From Variovorax paradoxus B4 (lineage in GTDB: Bacteria > Pseudomonadota > Gammaproteobacteria > Burkholderiales > Burkholderiaceae_C): a DNA stretch of 64,000 bases. Below the pieces are notes generated by a model. That model had not been told where the DNA came from. It did no database searches and saw only the letters and a list, made by a program, of their open reading frames with translations. The position numbers and the translations under genes are program-made. How positions within the stretch are numbered: position 1 is the first letter of the stretch; each line of letters begins with the position of its first letter. The DNA is taken from the NCBI RefSeq assembly GCF_000463015.1, contig NC_022247.1, forward strand, positions 1-64,000, written 5' to 3'. Below, piece after piece: positions 19,872 to 29,136 of the stretch.

Positions 19872-20784
19872 GGCGGCCTCCTTGCGCGGTGATCAGGCCC
19901 GGAATCGGCTGGTCGGCGAACGCGGACAGGGTGCGCGCCGGCACCATCAGGCGGGCGATGCCGCCGCACACGGCGGCCAGCACCAGCAGCCCGAGCAGGT
20001 TGTGCGCCCAGGGTGCGAGCGGATGGCCTGCGCCCTCGAACGCAATCAGCACGCTGTTGCGCAGGATGTTGCCGCCCAGCACCAGCAGGCCGACCATCGG
20101 CAGCCGGCGCAGGAAGCCCCGATCGCTGCGGCGGGCCCAGAGCGCAACGGCGCAGGCCGTGAAGTAGCCGAGCCACACCATCTGCACGCCCGAGCACGGC
20201 GCGTCGACGATCACCAGCCGGCCATCGACCACCAGGCTGCTGCCCTCGCGCGCCACGCTGAAGCCCGGCGCCAGCAGCCAGCGGCTCGCCTCGGCCGTGA
20301 CCACGCGCAGCGGATAGCCCGCATAGAACTGCAGCGACGACAGCAGCGGCAGGGCGAGCACCGCCAGGCCGGCCACCGGCAGCGCGGCCACACGCCGCGG
20401 CAGGAAGGCCAGCAGGCCGCACGCCAGCGCCAGCACGGCCACCAGGCCCGCCGCAAGCGGCGGCAGCGCAGGCAGGGCGCCGCCCAGCCCGGTGCGCAGC
20501 AAGGTCGCCAGCACGGTGCCGGCGCCCGCCAGTGCCAGCCAGCCCAGCTGCGGCGCGGCCCGCAGTTCGCGCCGGCAGTGCCATGCCAGCGCGGCCAGGG
20601 CGGCCAGCGCCAACGGGCCCAGCGGATCGTCGGAGCCATCGCGCAGGCGCCGGACCATCCAGGCCCAGGTCGGCGCGAGCGCGGCGAATTGCAGTGCGAG
20701 CCAGCCGGCGGCCGGTGTGCGGTCGATGTGGATGCCCCAATCCACGATGCGCGGATGGCGATGGGCGAGTGCGGCCAGTGACAT
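19852..20784 (-). CDS. Exosortase (PEP-CTERM sorting transpeptidase)
   Basis: A 310-residue polytopic membrane protein with about eight hydrophobic segments. The exosortase catalytic triad is visible: Cys197 in VDAPCSGVQMVWLG, Arg242 in GGNILRNSVLI and His261 in APWAHNLLGL. Exosortases cleave proteins ending in a PEP motif, membrane helix and basic tail, analogous to sortases in Gram-positives. The gene lies 21 bases downstream of a VIT/vWA protein with exactly such a tail, so this is probably a dedicated one-substrate exosortase. I cannot assign the subtype (an XrtN- or XrtQ-like class is possible). Start ATG is followed by a short cytoplasmic N-terminus. Confidence 0.88.
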   Translation of the reverse strand: MSLAALAHRHPRIVDWGIHIDRTPAAGWLALQFAALAPTWAWMVRRLRDGSDDPLGPLALAALAALAWHCRRELRAAPQLGWLALAGAGTVLATLLRTGLGGALPALPPLAAGLVAVLALACGLLAFLPRRVAALPVAGLAVLALPLLSSLQFYAGYPLRVVTAEASRWLLAPGFSVAREGSSLVVDGRLVIVDAPCSGVQMVWLGYFTACAVALWARRSDRGFLRRLPMVGLLVLGGNILRNSVLIAFEGAGHPLAPWAHNLLGLLVLAAVCGGIARLMVPARTLSAFADQPIPGLITAQGGRHVDTVL

Positions 20785-20805
20785 TTTCTTTTCCTTCCCT
20801 CGCGC

Positions 20806-22881
20806 TCAGGCCGTGAAGCGGCGCGGATCGTTGCGGCGCGCGCGGCGGCGCAGCATCGCGAGCATCGACAGCACCACGGCAATGGCGCCCAGCGTCTCGG
20901 GCTCCGGCGTGCTCGGCACCTCGGCACCGAGTGCGAGCTCGCTCACGCCCTGCGGCAGCGGCAGCGGCTGGTTCACGTCCACGCTGTTCTGCGGCGCGGG
21001 GTTGCGCACCACCTTGTCCACGGCGATGAAGCTGGTGTACTGGGTCAGCAGGCTGTACTTCAGGCCGAGCTCGGTGATGCGCTCCTTGAAGGCGCCGCCG
21101 CCCTCGAGCGTCTCCTGGTCGCTCAGGCTCTGGATGCGGTGGCGTGCCCACAGCGTGCGCAGCGCAGCGGTGTCCTGGCGCAGCTGCGGGTCGATGCGCA
21201 GTTCCTGGCGGTACGGGCCGTTGGCGCCCTGGCCTTCCACGATGACGCGGCCCTTGGCTTTGCCTTCGGCGTCCGCGCGCCACTTGCCGAACACGATCAC
21301 CGGGCGTTCGCCCAGCACGTCGGGCAGCGCCTGCGGCTCCACGTCGTACACGTCCAGCCCGCCGAAAGTGACCTTCACATTGGTGAGCACGGGCGACTCC
21401 ACCATGCGGCGGAAGCGCGCGGCCTGTTCTGGCGCCTGGATCGGGTCGGTGATGATGAAGGGCTCGCCCATGCCGGCGCGCGCAATGCCTTCCATCAGGC
21501 TGCGGTTCACCGACGAGCCGATGCCGAAGGCGAACACATTGGCCTTCGAAAGGTTCTTGCGCACCAGTTCGAAAGCCTCGCGCTCGACGCTCACGTAGCC
21601 GTCCGTCACCAGCACCACGGTGCGCGACACCTTCTCTTCCTTCGGCTCGGCGTAGACGCGCTTGAGCGCGGGAATCAGCTCGGTGCTGCCGCTGCCGCCG
21701 TAGTTCTGGATGGTGGCCAGCGCCTGCTCGATGTTGGCGCGCGTGGCCGGCACCGACCTGGGCGAGAGCATCTTGTTGCTGCCCGAGAACAGCAGCACGT
21801 TGAAGGTGTCGCTCGGCCTGAGGCCGCCGATCAGGCGTTCGAGCACCGTCTTGGCGGTGTCGAGCGGAAAGCCGTGCATCGACCCCGAGATGTCGACCAC
21901 GAAGATGTAGTCGCGCGGCGAAATGGCGCTGGCGGCCACGGCCTTGGGCGGCTCGACCATCGCGAGAAAGAAGTTCTCTGCGCTTCCATCGGTGTTCTGG
22001 CCCTTGTAGAGCATCAGGCCCGATTCGATCTTTTCGCCGGCGAGGCGGTAGTCGAGCACGAAGTCGCGGTTGTCGGCGGGGCGGCCGTCGGCCGCGAGCA
22101 CGACGTCGGCGTGCCGGTCTTCATCGCTCTTCTTCACCTCGATGGTGTGGGACGACGAGCGCACCTCCTTCAGCCCCATGGGCGTGTCGATGCTGGCCTT
22201 GAGCCTGAAGCCGGTGTTGGGCGCCACGCCCGCGCGCAGCGTGGGCTGCGCCACCCACTTGGCCTGGGCGTTCTCCGACTGCGGGCTGTTGTAGCGCGGG
22301 CCCACCACGGTGGGAAACACGAACGCGTAGTTGCCCGACTGAGGCACCAGCAGTTCGGTATAGCGCAGCTCCACCTTCACGTCGTCGCCCGGCAGGATGT
22401 TGGCGACGTTCATCTGGAACACGTTGGGCAGGTGCTGCTCGAGCAGCGCGGCGGTCTTGCCTTCCTTCTTGGCGGTGTCGTATTCGATCTGCGCCTGCTG
22501 CTTCTCACGGATCTGCGCGGTGATCAGGCGATCGGCCAGGCGCACGTTGAGGCCGCTGACCGCGGCCTTGGTCGAGCCCGGAAAAACATACTTCGCCTCG
22601 ATGGCGCGCTGGCCTTCGTTGCGGTAGGTCTGCGTGACGGTCACGTCGGCAATGACGCCCGAGATCTTCACCGCCACCTCGGTGGCCTTGAGCGGCAAGC
22701 GGTCGACCGAGGGATCGTCGCTCTTCACGAAGAAATACGGGCTCTCGGTCTTCAGCCGCGGGCCGGGTGCTTCCTGGGCATGCACGGGGTTGAGGCTGAG
22801 CGCGACGAAGCCCGCCGTGGCCAGGCTCACGGTGGCGAGCCAGAGCCAGCGGCCGGGACGGGTGGAAGTGTGGGCATCCAT
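20806..22881 (-). CDS. VIT and vWA domain protein with PEP-CTERM-like tail
   Basis: A 691-residue secreted protein. The ATG at 22881 gives a standard signal peptide (MDAHTSTRPGRWLWLATVSL, ending PVHAQ). A VIT domain covers about residues 55-185, and a von Willebrand A domain about 323-495 has an intact MIDAS: Asp330-x-Ser332-x-Ser334 in VVDISGSMHG, with Asp427 in VTDGY. The C-terminus, from Pro659, has PEPETLG, a hydrophobic helix and RRRARR, the three parts of an exosortase sorting signal. It resembles inter-alpha-trypsin-inhibitor-like 'sortase target' proteins. It is the first gene of the exosortase operon and diverges from creD, with a CreB-like site between. Confidence 0.92.
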   Translation of the reverse strand: MDAHTSTRPGRWLWLATVSLATAGFVALSLNPVHAQEAPGPRLKTESPYFFVKSDDPSVDRLPLKATEVAVKISGVIADVTVTQTYRNEGQRAIEAKYVFPGSTKAAVSGLNVRLADRLITAQIREKQQAQIEYDTAKKEGKTAALLEQHLPNVFQMNVANILPGDDVKVELRYTELLVPQSGNYAFVFPTVVGPRYNSPQSENAQAKWVAQPTLRAGVAPNTGFRLKASIDTPMGLKEVRSSSHTIEVKKSDEDRHADVVLAADGRPADNRDFVLDYRLAGEKIESGLMLYKGQNTDGSAENFFLAMVEPPKAVAASAISPRDYIFVVDISGSMHGFPLDTAKTVLERLIGGLRPSDTFNVLLFSGSNKMLSPRSVPATRANIEQALATIQNYGGSGSTELIPALKRVYAEPKEEKVSRTVVLVTDGYVSVEREAFELVRKNLSKANVFAFGIGSSVNRSLMEGIARAGMGEPFIITDPIQAPEQAARFRRMVESPVLTNVKVTFGGLDVYDVEPQALPDVLGERPVIVFGKWRADAEGKAKGRVIVEGQGANGPYRQELRIDPQLRQDTAALRTLWARHRIQSLSDQETLEGGGAFKERITELGLKYSLLTQYTSFIAVDKVVRNPAPQNSVDVNQPLPLPQGVSELALGAEVPSTPEPETLGAIAVVLSMLAMLRRRARRNDPRRFTA

Positions 22882-22990
22882 GGCGGTGTGGGTGTTGGTG
22901 TCCGTGCGAACTTGCACAGCCGCAACTGTCGGCACCGCGCGAGAAGGAAATTGGAAGGCTGCTTGAAGTCCGGCCACCGGATGCAGCGTT

Positions 22991-23033
22991 GTGTGAAGCC
23001 TGTGTGAAGTCCGCCGACGGCTGCGCTTCACAC
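22991..23033. promoter_or_regulatory. CreB-binding-like sites (cre tags) in divergent promoter region
   Basis: GTGTGAAG occurs at 22991-22998 and 23002-23009, spaced 11 bp. Read on the minus strand this is TTCAC-N6-TTCAC (22993-23008), an exact match to the E. coli CreB 'cre tag'. A third, inverted copy CTTCACAC lies at 23026-23033. On the plus strand it starts TTCAC-N6-TTCGG, a degenerate second tag. The sites are 112-127 bases upstream of the VIT/vWA start (minus strand) and 83-98 bases upstream of creD (plus strand). Confidence 0.75.
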
Positions 23034-23090
23034 GAGCTTCGGGTTGGGCAGCGAGCATCGCGGCTTCGCTATCGATGAGGAGAAAAGAAC

Positions 23091-24572
23091 ATGTTTCAGT
23101 TGTTGAAGGCCTTGCAGGGTTCGATGCTGGTCAAGGTGGCCGGGCTGCTGATGCTCACGCTCTTGCTGTGCATTCCGCTGGCCGAGATCAATTCGATCAA
23201 CCGCGAGCGCGGCCACAGCCAGCGCGAGGCGGCCGAGGAACTCGCCGCCACCTACGCCGGCGCCCAGACCGTGGTGGGCCCGCTGCTGCTGGTGCCCTAT
23301 GTGGAGCACTGGATGGAGCCGCTGCGCAATGCACAAGGAAAGGTGATCAGCCAGGAGGCCCGCAGCAAGGAAATGACCCACGTGGTATTTCCCGACAAGC
23401 TGCACATCGAGGGCTCGATGGCGCCGCACGAGCGCTATCGGGGCATCTTCAGGATTCCGTTCTATACGCTCAATGCCACGCTCGGCGGCGGCTTCGCGGC
23501 CTTCGATCCCAAGTCCGTGGCGCACAGCGAAACCGATTCCCGCATCGAGTTCAAGGCACCTTTCGTCGTCGTCGGCGTGAGCGACCTGCGCGGGCTCGAC
23601 GGTTCGCCTTCGATCGCGATGAACGGCGAAGCTTTGCGTTTCAGGCAGCGCGTGCCCGGCCTGGCGGACGACGCCTCGCTGGCCGATGGCATCCACGCAC
23701 CGCTCACCGGCGCCGCGCTCGCCGCATGGGAGGCGAAGGCGCCGCTGCCCTTCGAGATGAAGCTCGGCCTCGTCGGGCAGGACACGCTCTCGATGGTGCC
23801 GATTGCCGAGGAGACCACCGCCCACCTGAGCTCGCCCTGGGCGCATCCGAGTTTCGGCGGCCGCTTTCTCGCCACGCAGCGCGAAGTGACGCCGCAGGGC
23901 TTCGATGCGCACTGGCGCGTGTCGTCGCTCGTGACCTCCGCGCGCGAGCAGGTGCGCGCCGGACTGTCGGGCCGCGGCGATGTCGCCGATGCCGCCACGG
24001 CGGCAGCCGTGGTTGCAACCAGCCGCGCGCAACGCAACCTCGGCCCGCTGCAGACCTTCGACGTGTCGCTCGCGCAGCCGGTCAACGTGTATTCGATGAG
24101 CACGCGCGCCGGCAAGTACGGCGCGCTCTTCATCGGCCTGGTGATCATGGCGGCCTTCATGTTCGAGCTTTTCCGCAGGCAGCGCATGCATCCGGTCCAA
24201 TACGGGCTGGTCGGCCTCTCGATCGCGCTGTTTTTCCTGCTGCTGCTGGCCTTGTCCGAGAAGCTGGCTTTCTGGCTGGCCTATGCCAGCGCGGCCGGTG
24301 CGAGCGTGCTGCTGCTCGGCATCTATTTCAGCGCGGTATTGCAAAGCTGGAGACGCGGCGCGGGCTTCGGGGCCTATGTCGCGGTACTCTATGGCGCGCT
24401 CTACGGCCTGCTGGCATCGGAAAGCAATGCCCTGCTGCTCGGCGCCCTGCTGACGTTCGGCATGCTGACGGTGCTGATGCTCGCCACGCGCAAGGTCGAC
24501 TGGTATGCGCTGTCGACCGGGAACCCCCGAGCGCCCGAGCCGGTCTTACCTGAAGCGGCCGCGTCCGTGTAA
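23091..24572 (+). CDS. creD: Inner membrane protein CreD
   Basis: A 493-residue CreD-family protein: a short N-terminus, a first membrane helix (GLLMLTLLLCIPLAEI), a large periplasmic domain of about 290 residues with the family sequence QREAAEELAATYAGAQTVVG, then five or six C-terminal membrane helices. CreD is the major output of the CreBC system in enterobacteria and aeromonads and protects envelope integrity by an unknown mechanism. The start has a good gaggag site. It is followed by the penicillin-binding protein gene 47 bases downstream and diverges from the exosortase operon across the CreB-like tags. Confidence 0.92.
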   Translation: MFQLLKALQGSMLVKVAGLLMLTLLLCIPLAEINSINRERGHSQREAAEELAATYAGAQTVVGPLLLVPYVEHWMEPLRNAQGKVISQEARSKEMTHVVFPDKLHIEGSMAPHERYRGIFRIPFYTLNATLGGGFAAFDPKSVAHSETDSRIEFKAPFVVVGVSDLRGLDGSPSIAMNGEALRFRQRVPGLADDASLADGIHAPLTGAALAAWEAKAPLPFEMKLGLVGQDTLSMVPIAEETTAHLSSPWAHPSFGGRFLATQREVTPQGFDAHWRVSSLVTSAREQVRAGLSGRGDVADAATAAAVVATSRAQRNLGPLQTFDVSLAQPVNVYSMSTRAGKYGALFIGLVIMAAFMFELFRRQRMHPVQYGLVGLSIALFFLLLLALSEKLAFWLAYASAAGASVLLLGIYFSAVLQSWRRGAGFGAYVAVLYGALYGLLASESNALLLGALLTFGMLTVLMLATRKVDWYALSTGNPRAPEPVLPEAAASV

Positions 24573-24619
24573 CCGACGCTACGGACTGTTTTTTTCCTTA
24601 CCTATTGCCAGTGACCTCC

Positions 24620-27007
24620 ATGGACGATTCTTCTCCTTCCGCCGAACCGGCGCGTTCGCAGCGTTCGATGCAGCTGCGGCGCGTGGCACGGTGGAGCGCC
24701 ATCGCGGCAGGCTCCGGCGCGCTGGTGCTGCTGGTTGCCGCCGTCGTTGCGGTGGCCGCCATCTATCCCCGGCTGCCCGATATTTCCGAGCTCGCCGACT
24801 ACCGGCCCAAGCTGCCCCTGCGCGTGTATTCGGTCGAAGGCACGCTCATCGGCGAGTTCGGCGAGGAGCGCCGCACGCTCACGCCCTTTGCCAGCATTCC
24901 CAAGGTCATGAAGGACGCCGTGCTTGCCGTGGAAGACGCGCGCTTCTATGACCATGGCGGCGTCGACTACAAGGGCTTCGCGCGCGCGGCCGTGGCCAGC
25001 CTGAAGGGCGGCCGCAAGCAGGGTGCATCGACCATCACGATGCAGGTGGCGCGCAACGTCTATCTGAGCTCCGAACGCACGCTGAGCCGCAAGGCCTACG
25101 AGATCCTGCTGGCCCTGCGGCTCGAGCAGCAGCTCACCAAGGACCAGATCCTGGAGATCTACCTGAACCAGATCTACCTGGGCAATCGCGCCTATGGTTT
25201 TGCCGCTGCATCCGAGGCGTATTTCGGCAAGCCGCTGCACAGCGTCACGCTGGCCGAAGCCGCCATGCTGGCCGGCCTGCCCAAGGCGCCGGGCGCGAAC
25301 AACCCCGTGTCCAACCCGCGGCGCGCACGCGCACGCCAGCTCTACGTGATCGACCGCATGCAGGAAACCGGCTTCATCACCGCCGAGCAGGCGGCCGAGG
25401 CCAAGAAGGAAGAACTGCACCTGCGCGATGCGGCCGACCCGGACCGGCTGCATGCGGAATACGTGGCCGAGACGGTGCGCCAGATGATGTACGCGCAGTA
25501 CGGCGACAGCATCTACACCAGCGGCATGAAGGTCTACACCTCGCTGGTCGCGGCCGACCAGGCAGCGGCCTACAGGTCGCTGCGCAAGGGCATCATGGAC
25601 TACGAGCGGCGCCAGCCCTATCGCGGGCCTGAACGTTTCGTCGATCTGCCGGCCGATCAAAAGGAAGCCGACGAGGCGGTGGACGACGCGCTGGCCGAGC
25701 ACCCCGACAACGGCGACGTGATGGCCGCCGTGGTGCTGGAGGCCAACAGCAAGGAAATCAACGCGGTGCGTGCGAACGGCGAGACCGTGCAGATCACCGG
25801 CGAGGGCCTCAGGCCCGCGCAGTCGGGGCTCGCGGCGAAGGCGCCGCCCCACATCAAGATCCGCCGCGGCGCGGTGATCCGCGTGGCCAGGACGCCGAAG
25901 AACACCTGGGAAATCACCCAGCTGCCCGAAGTGGAGGGCGCCTTCATCGGCATGGATCCGCGCACCGGCGCCATCAAGTCGCTGGTGGGCGGCTTCGACT
26001 TCGGCAAGAACAAGTTCAACCACGTCACGCAGGCCTGGCGCCAGCCGGGTTCGAGCTTCAAGCCCTTCATCTATTCGGCCGCGCTCGAGAAGGGCTTCAC
26101 GCCGGCCACCATCGTCAACGATGCGCCGCTGTACTTCGAGCCGGGCACCCCGGGCGGCCAGCCCTGGGAACCGAAGAACTTCGACGGCGGCTTCGAAGGA
26201 CCGATGCCGCTGCGCACCGCGTTGATGAAGTCGAAGAACCTGGTGACCGTGCGCCTGCTGCAGTCCATCGGCGCGCCGTATGCGCAAGAGTGGATCACCA
26301 AGTTCGGCTTCGACAAGGACAAGCATCCGGCCTACCTGCCGATGGCGCTCGGCGCGGGCTCCGTCACGCCGATGCAGATGGCCACCGCCTACTCGGTGTT
26401 CGCCAATGGCGGCTACAAGGTCAATCCGTATCTCGTCACGCGCATCACCGACCTGCGCGACAAGGTGCTGCTCGAAACCGAACCGCCGGCGCTCGACGAA
26501 ACCCGCCGCGCCATTCCCGAGCGCAACGCCTTCATCATGGATTCGCTGCTGCAGAGCGTGGTGAAGGGCGGCACCGCCGCGCGCGCCTACCAGGCGCTCA
26601 AGCGCGACGACCTGTTCGGCAAGACCGGCACCACCAACGACTCCTTCGACACCTGGTTCGCGGGCTTCCAGCCCACGACGGTGGGCATTGCATGGATCGG
26701 CTACGACACGCCGCGCCAGCTCGGGGTGCGCGGCGAAACCGGCGGCAGCCTGAGCCTGCCGATCTGGATCGGCTACATGCAGGCGGCGCTGAAGGGCGTG
26801 CCGGTGAGCAAGATTCCGGAGCCGCCGGGCGTCGTCAACATCGATGGCGAGTGGTACTTCGACGACTTCACGCCGGGCCACAGCGTGGCGAGCCTGGGTG
26901 TGGAGAGCGAGGCGCCGCCAGCGCCGGCGGAAGAACTCACGGGCGTGCCGCTGGGCCCGCCGCCACAGCCGGAAGAGCGCAACCGCATCCTCGAGTTCTT
27001 CCGCTGA
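24620..27007 (+). CDS. mrcA: Class A penicillin-binding protein 1A
   Basis: Bifunctional peptidoglycan synthase of 795 residues. An N-terminal membrane helix (about 30-48) is followed by the GT51 domain (VEDARFYDHGGVDYKG with Glu105; GASTITMQVARN) and an OB-like PBP1A insert. The transpeptidase domain has Ser478 in SSFK, SKN at about 538-540 and KTGTT at about 668. The ATG at 24620 is used; in-frame GTG 24611 and TTG 24605 are less likely. It probably shares the creD transcript, which would place a cell-wall synthase under CreBC control. A second PBP1A gene elsewhere in the genome cannot be excluded. Confidence 0.93.
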   Translation: MDDSSPSAEPARSQRSMQLRRVARWSAIAAGSGALVLLVAAVVAVAAIYPRLPDISELADYRPKLPLRVYSVEGTLIGEFGEERRTLTPFASIPKVMKDAVLAVEDARFYDHGGVDYKGFARAAVASLKGGRKQGASTITMQVARNVYLSSERTLSRKAYEILLALRLEQQLTKDQILEIYLNQIYLGNRAYGFAAASEAYFGKPLHSVTLAEAAMLAGLPKAPGANNPVSNPRRARARQLYVIDRMQETGFITAEQAAEAKKEELHLRDAADPDRLHAEYVAETVRQMMYAQYGDSIYTSGMKVYTSLVAADQAAAYRSLRKGIMDYERRQPYRGPERFVDLPADQKEADEAVDDALAEHPDNGDVMAAVVLEANSKEINAVRANGETVQITGEGLRPAQSGLAAKAPPHIKIRRGAVIRVARTPKNTWEITQLPEVEGAFIGMDPRTGAIKSLVGGFDFGKNKFNHVTQAWRQPGSSFKPFIYSAALEKGFTPATIVNDAPLYFEPGTPGGQPWEPKNFDGGFEGPMPLRTALMKSKNLVTVRLLQSIGAPYAQEWITKFGFDKDKHPAYLPMALGAGSVTPMQMATAYSVFANGGYKVNPYLVTRITDLRDKVLLETEPPALDETRRAIPERNAFIMDSLLQSVVKGGTAARAYQALKRDDLFGKTGTTNDSFDTWFAGFQPTTVGIAWIGYDTPRQLGVRGETGGSLSLPIWIGYMQAALKGVPVSKIPEPPGVVNIDGEWYFDDFTPGHSVASLGVESEAPPAPAEELTGVPLGPPPQPEERNRILEFFR

Positions 27008-27085
27008 GGCATGGCAGAAAGGAGCCGTACCGAGTCTCTACACTCGGTGCGGCCTTTCCCGCTTCACCTTCCCACGCTTCTTCCC

Positions 27086-27691
27086 ATGGAAATTCTTACC
27101 CTGGCGACGTTGATCGTCGTCGGCGCCTACATCCTCAAGTCCAGGGACCAGCGCCATCGCATCGCGCTGCTTGGCAGCCATCTCGGCAGATACCAGATCG
27201 AAAGATTGATGGAAACGCTCACCGAGGGCTACCTGCGCTGCCTGGGCGAGGACGACGCCGCGCGGCGCCAGCAGATCTGGAGCCTGCTCGACTCCACCGA
27301 GGAAAAGCTCTCGGCCCAGTTCGACAGCTTTGCCGCCGAGTTTGCGCGCGTCGACGCGGCGGATGCGCGCGTGAGCAAGCTGCCCGTGGCCATTCCGTTC
27401 GCGCACCGGCTGTTTCCGGCCGCCACCTTCGATCTGCGCGAAGCGCTGGCCATCCACGCGCGCGGCATTGCCGACGTGATGCGCAACGAATCGGGCCGCA
27501 CGCCGAAGGCCAAGGCCTTCACCATGTCGGCCGAGCTGTTCCTGATGCAGCACACCTGCCACTGGTTCTGCAAGTCGAAGACGGTGGCGTCGGCGCGCAT
27601 GCTGGCGCGGCACAAGACCTCGTACGAGCAGTTGCTCGGCGCCGTGAGCCCCGGAACGCGCAAGGCCTACGCGGCGCTCACCGGCCAGTGA
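27086..27691 (+). CDS. Membrane-anchored helical protein of unknown function
   Basis: A 201-residue protein starting MEILTLATLIVVGAYILKSR, a single N-terminal anchor with the rest cytoplasmic. The body is predicted helical (RQQIWSLLDSTEEKLSAQFD, AFTMSAELFLMQHTCHWFC) and has a His/Cys cluster HTCHWFCKS near residue 158. No catalytic motif is recognised. It follows the PBP1A gene by 78 bases on the same strand and converges with creC 5 bases away. That location suggests an envelope function within the CreBC neighbourhood. Family unknown to me. Confidence 0.75.
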   Translation: MEILTLATLIVVGAYILKSRDQRHRIALLGSHLGRYQIERLMETLTEGYLRCLGEDDAARRQQIWSLLDSTEEKLSAQFDSFAAEFARVDAADARVSKLPVAIPFAHRLFPAATFDLREALAIHARGIADVMRNESGRTPKAKAFTMSAELFLMQHTCHWFCKSKTVASARMLARHKTSYEQLLGAVSPGTRKAYAALTGQ

Positions 27692-27696
27692 CCCGT

Positions 27697-29136
27697 TCAG
27701 TGATGTGACAGGAGCGGCAGCGTGAGCGTGGCCACCGCGCCGCCTCGCGCCGCATTGCCGAGCTCGATGCGCCCGCGGTGCAGCGCGGCAATCTCCTTCA
27801 CGAAGGCCAGCCCGAGCCCGGTGCTCTTCTTCCGGCTGTGCGGCCGCGCCAGCGAATAGAACTTCTGGAAGACCTTTTCCTGAGCGTAATCCGGAATGCC
27901 CGGGCCGTGGTCGCGCACGCTCACGCGCGCCAGCTTCGAGGTGGTCTCCAGCGTCAGCAGCACCTCGCTGCCCTGCGGTGAAAAATCGATGGCGTTGTCG
28001 AGCAGGTTGCTGATGGCACGCCGCAGCAGGAACGGATCGCCCTCGGTGCGGGCCTCGGCGCGGATGTTCACGCGCACGCTGATGTTGCGCTTGGCCGCCG
28101 CAGGCTGCACGCTGATGGCGATGTCCTCGATCAGCGAAGCCAGCGCCACCGGCTCCGTGCGGTCGAGCCCGTGGCGTGTTTCCAGTGCGGTGAGCTCCAT
28201 CATGCGGTCGACGATTTCCTGGATGCGCTGCGTCTCGCGTTCGATGTTCTTCAGGAAGCGCTCGCGCTCCGCATGCGGCATCGACGGCTCCTGCAGCAGC
28301 TCGGCCGCGCCGCGGATGGCCGAGAGCGGGCTCTTCACCTCGTGGGTGAAGGTCTGCACGTAGTCGGCCACGTAGTTGCGGCCGGTCAGCGCGTCGCGCA
28401 TTTCGCTGAAGCCGGTGCGCACCGCATCCACCGCGCGCCGCGCCATACGCGAAAAGCTCAGCGTGCGCTGCGCGCGCACCCAGGCCCAGTAGTCCGAGAT
28501 CAGCCCGAAGGGCCGCACCAGCCAGACCGAGACGATCACCGCCAGCAGCAGCAGCGCCAGCCCCGAGCCCACGCCCACCCACAGCGTGCGGGCGCGCGCG
28601 TCTTCGACGAACTGGCCGAAGCTCTGCACCGGCTTGCCGACGCTGACCATGCCGACGATCTCGTTGTTCCACCGGATCGGCGCGCCCACGTACATCACCG
28701 AGGTGCGCGGGTCGCCGTCAACGTCGCGCGAGGTGCGCGCGCCGTACAGGCCGGCGAGCGTGCGGCTCACGTCGCTCCACTGCGAGTAGTCGGCGCCCAG
28801 GTGCCTGCCGAGCGAGTCGAACATCACGCGGCCGCTGCGGTCGGTGACGTACACGCGCAGCTCGACGCGGTTCTTGTGCAGGTTGTAGATCTGCGCGGAG
28901 AACTCGCGCGCATAGACCGTGCGGAACAGCGGCTCGAGCCGCGCGGTGTTGATGGCGCCCGCGATCACGTCCTGCTCGACCAGGCTGGCCAGGAGCTGCG
29001 AAGTCTCGACCAGCGATTCCTCGGCCGATTCGCGGTAGCGCGGATCGATGTCCGACACCACGCGGTAAAGCAGGAACGCGATGCCCGCCGTGTAGATCAG
29101 CAGGATCCCAATGAATATCCGCGTGCGCCGGCTCAC
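27697..29136 (-). CDS. creC: Sensor histidine kinase CreC
   Basis: A 479-residue membrane sensor close in length to E. coli CreC (474). Two membrane helices (about 7-27 and 187-207) flank a periplasmic domain with TDRSGRVMFDS and VGMVSVGKPV, as in CreC. The dimerisation box is FTHEVKSPLSAIRGAAELLQ with phospho-acceptor His265, followed by an N-box (NLLDNAIDFSP) and G-boxes (DHGPGIP, GLGLAFVKEI). Translation starts at GTG 29136, which overlaps the creB stop (GTGA), so creB and creC are coupled. The identification as CreC rests on this HEVKSPL variant and on linkage to creD. Confidence 0.9.
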   Translation of the reverse strand: MSRRTRIFIGILLIYTAGIAFLLYRVVSDIDPRYRESAEESLVETSQLLASLVEQDVIAGAINTARLEPLFRTVYAREFSAQIYNLHKNRVELRVYVTDRSGRVMFDSLGRHLGADYSQWSDVSRTLAGLYGARTSRDVDGDPRTSVMYVGAPIRWNNEIVGMVSVGKPVQSFGQFVEDARARTLWVGVGSGLALLLLAVIVSVWLVRPFGLISDYWAWVRAQRTLSFSRMARRAVDAVRTGFSEMRDALTGRNYVADYVQTFTHEVKSPLSAIRGAAELLQEPSMPHAERERFLKNIERETQRIQEIVDRMMELTALETRHGLDRTEPVALASLIEDIAISVQPAAAKRNISVRVNIRAEARTEGDPFLLRRAISNLLDNAIDFSPQGSEVLLTLETTSKLARVSVRDHGPGIPDYAQEKVFQKFYSLARPHSRKKSTGLGLAFVKEIAALHRGRIELGNAARGGAVATLTLPLLSHH

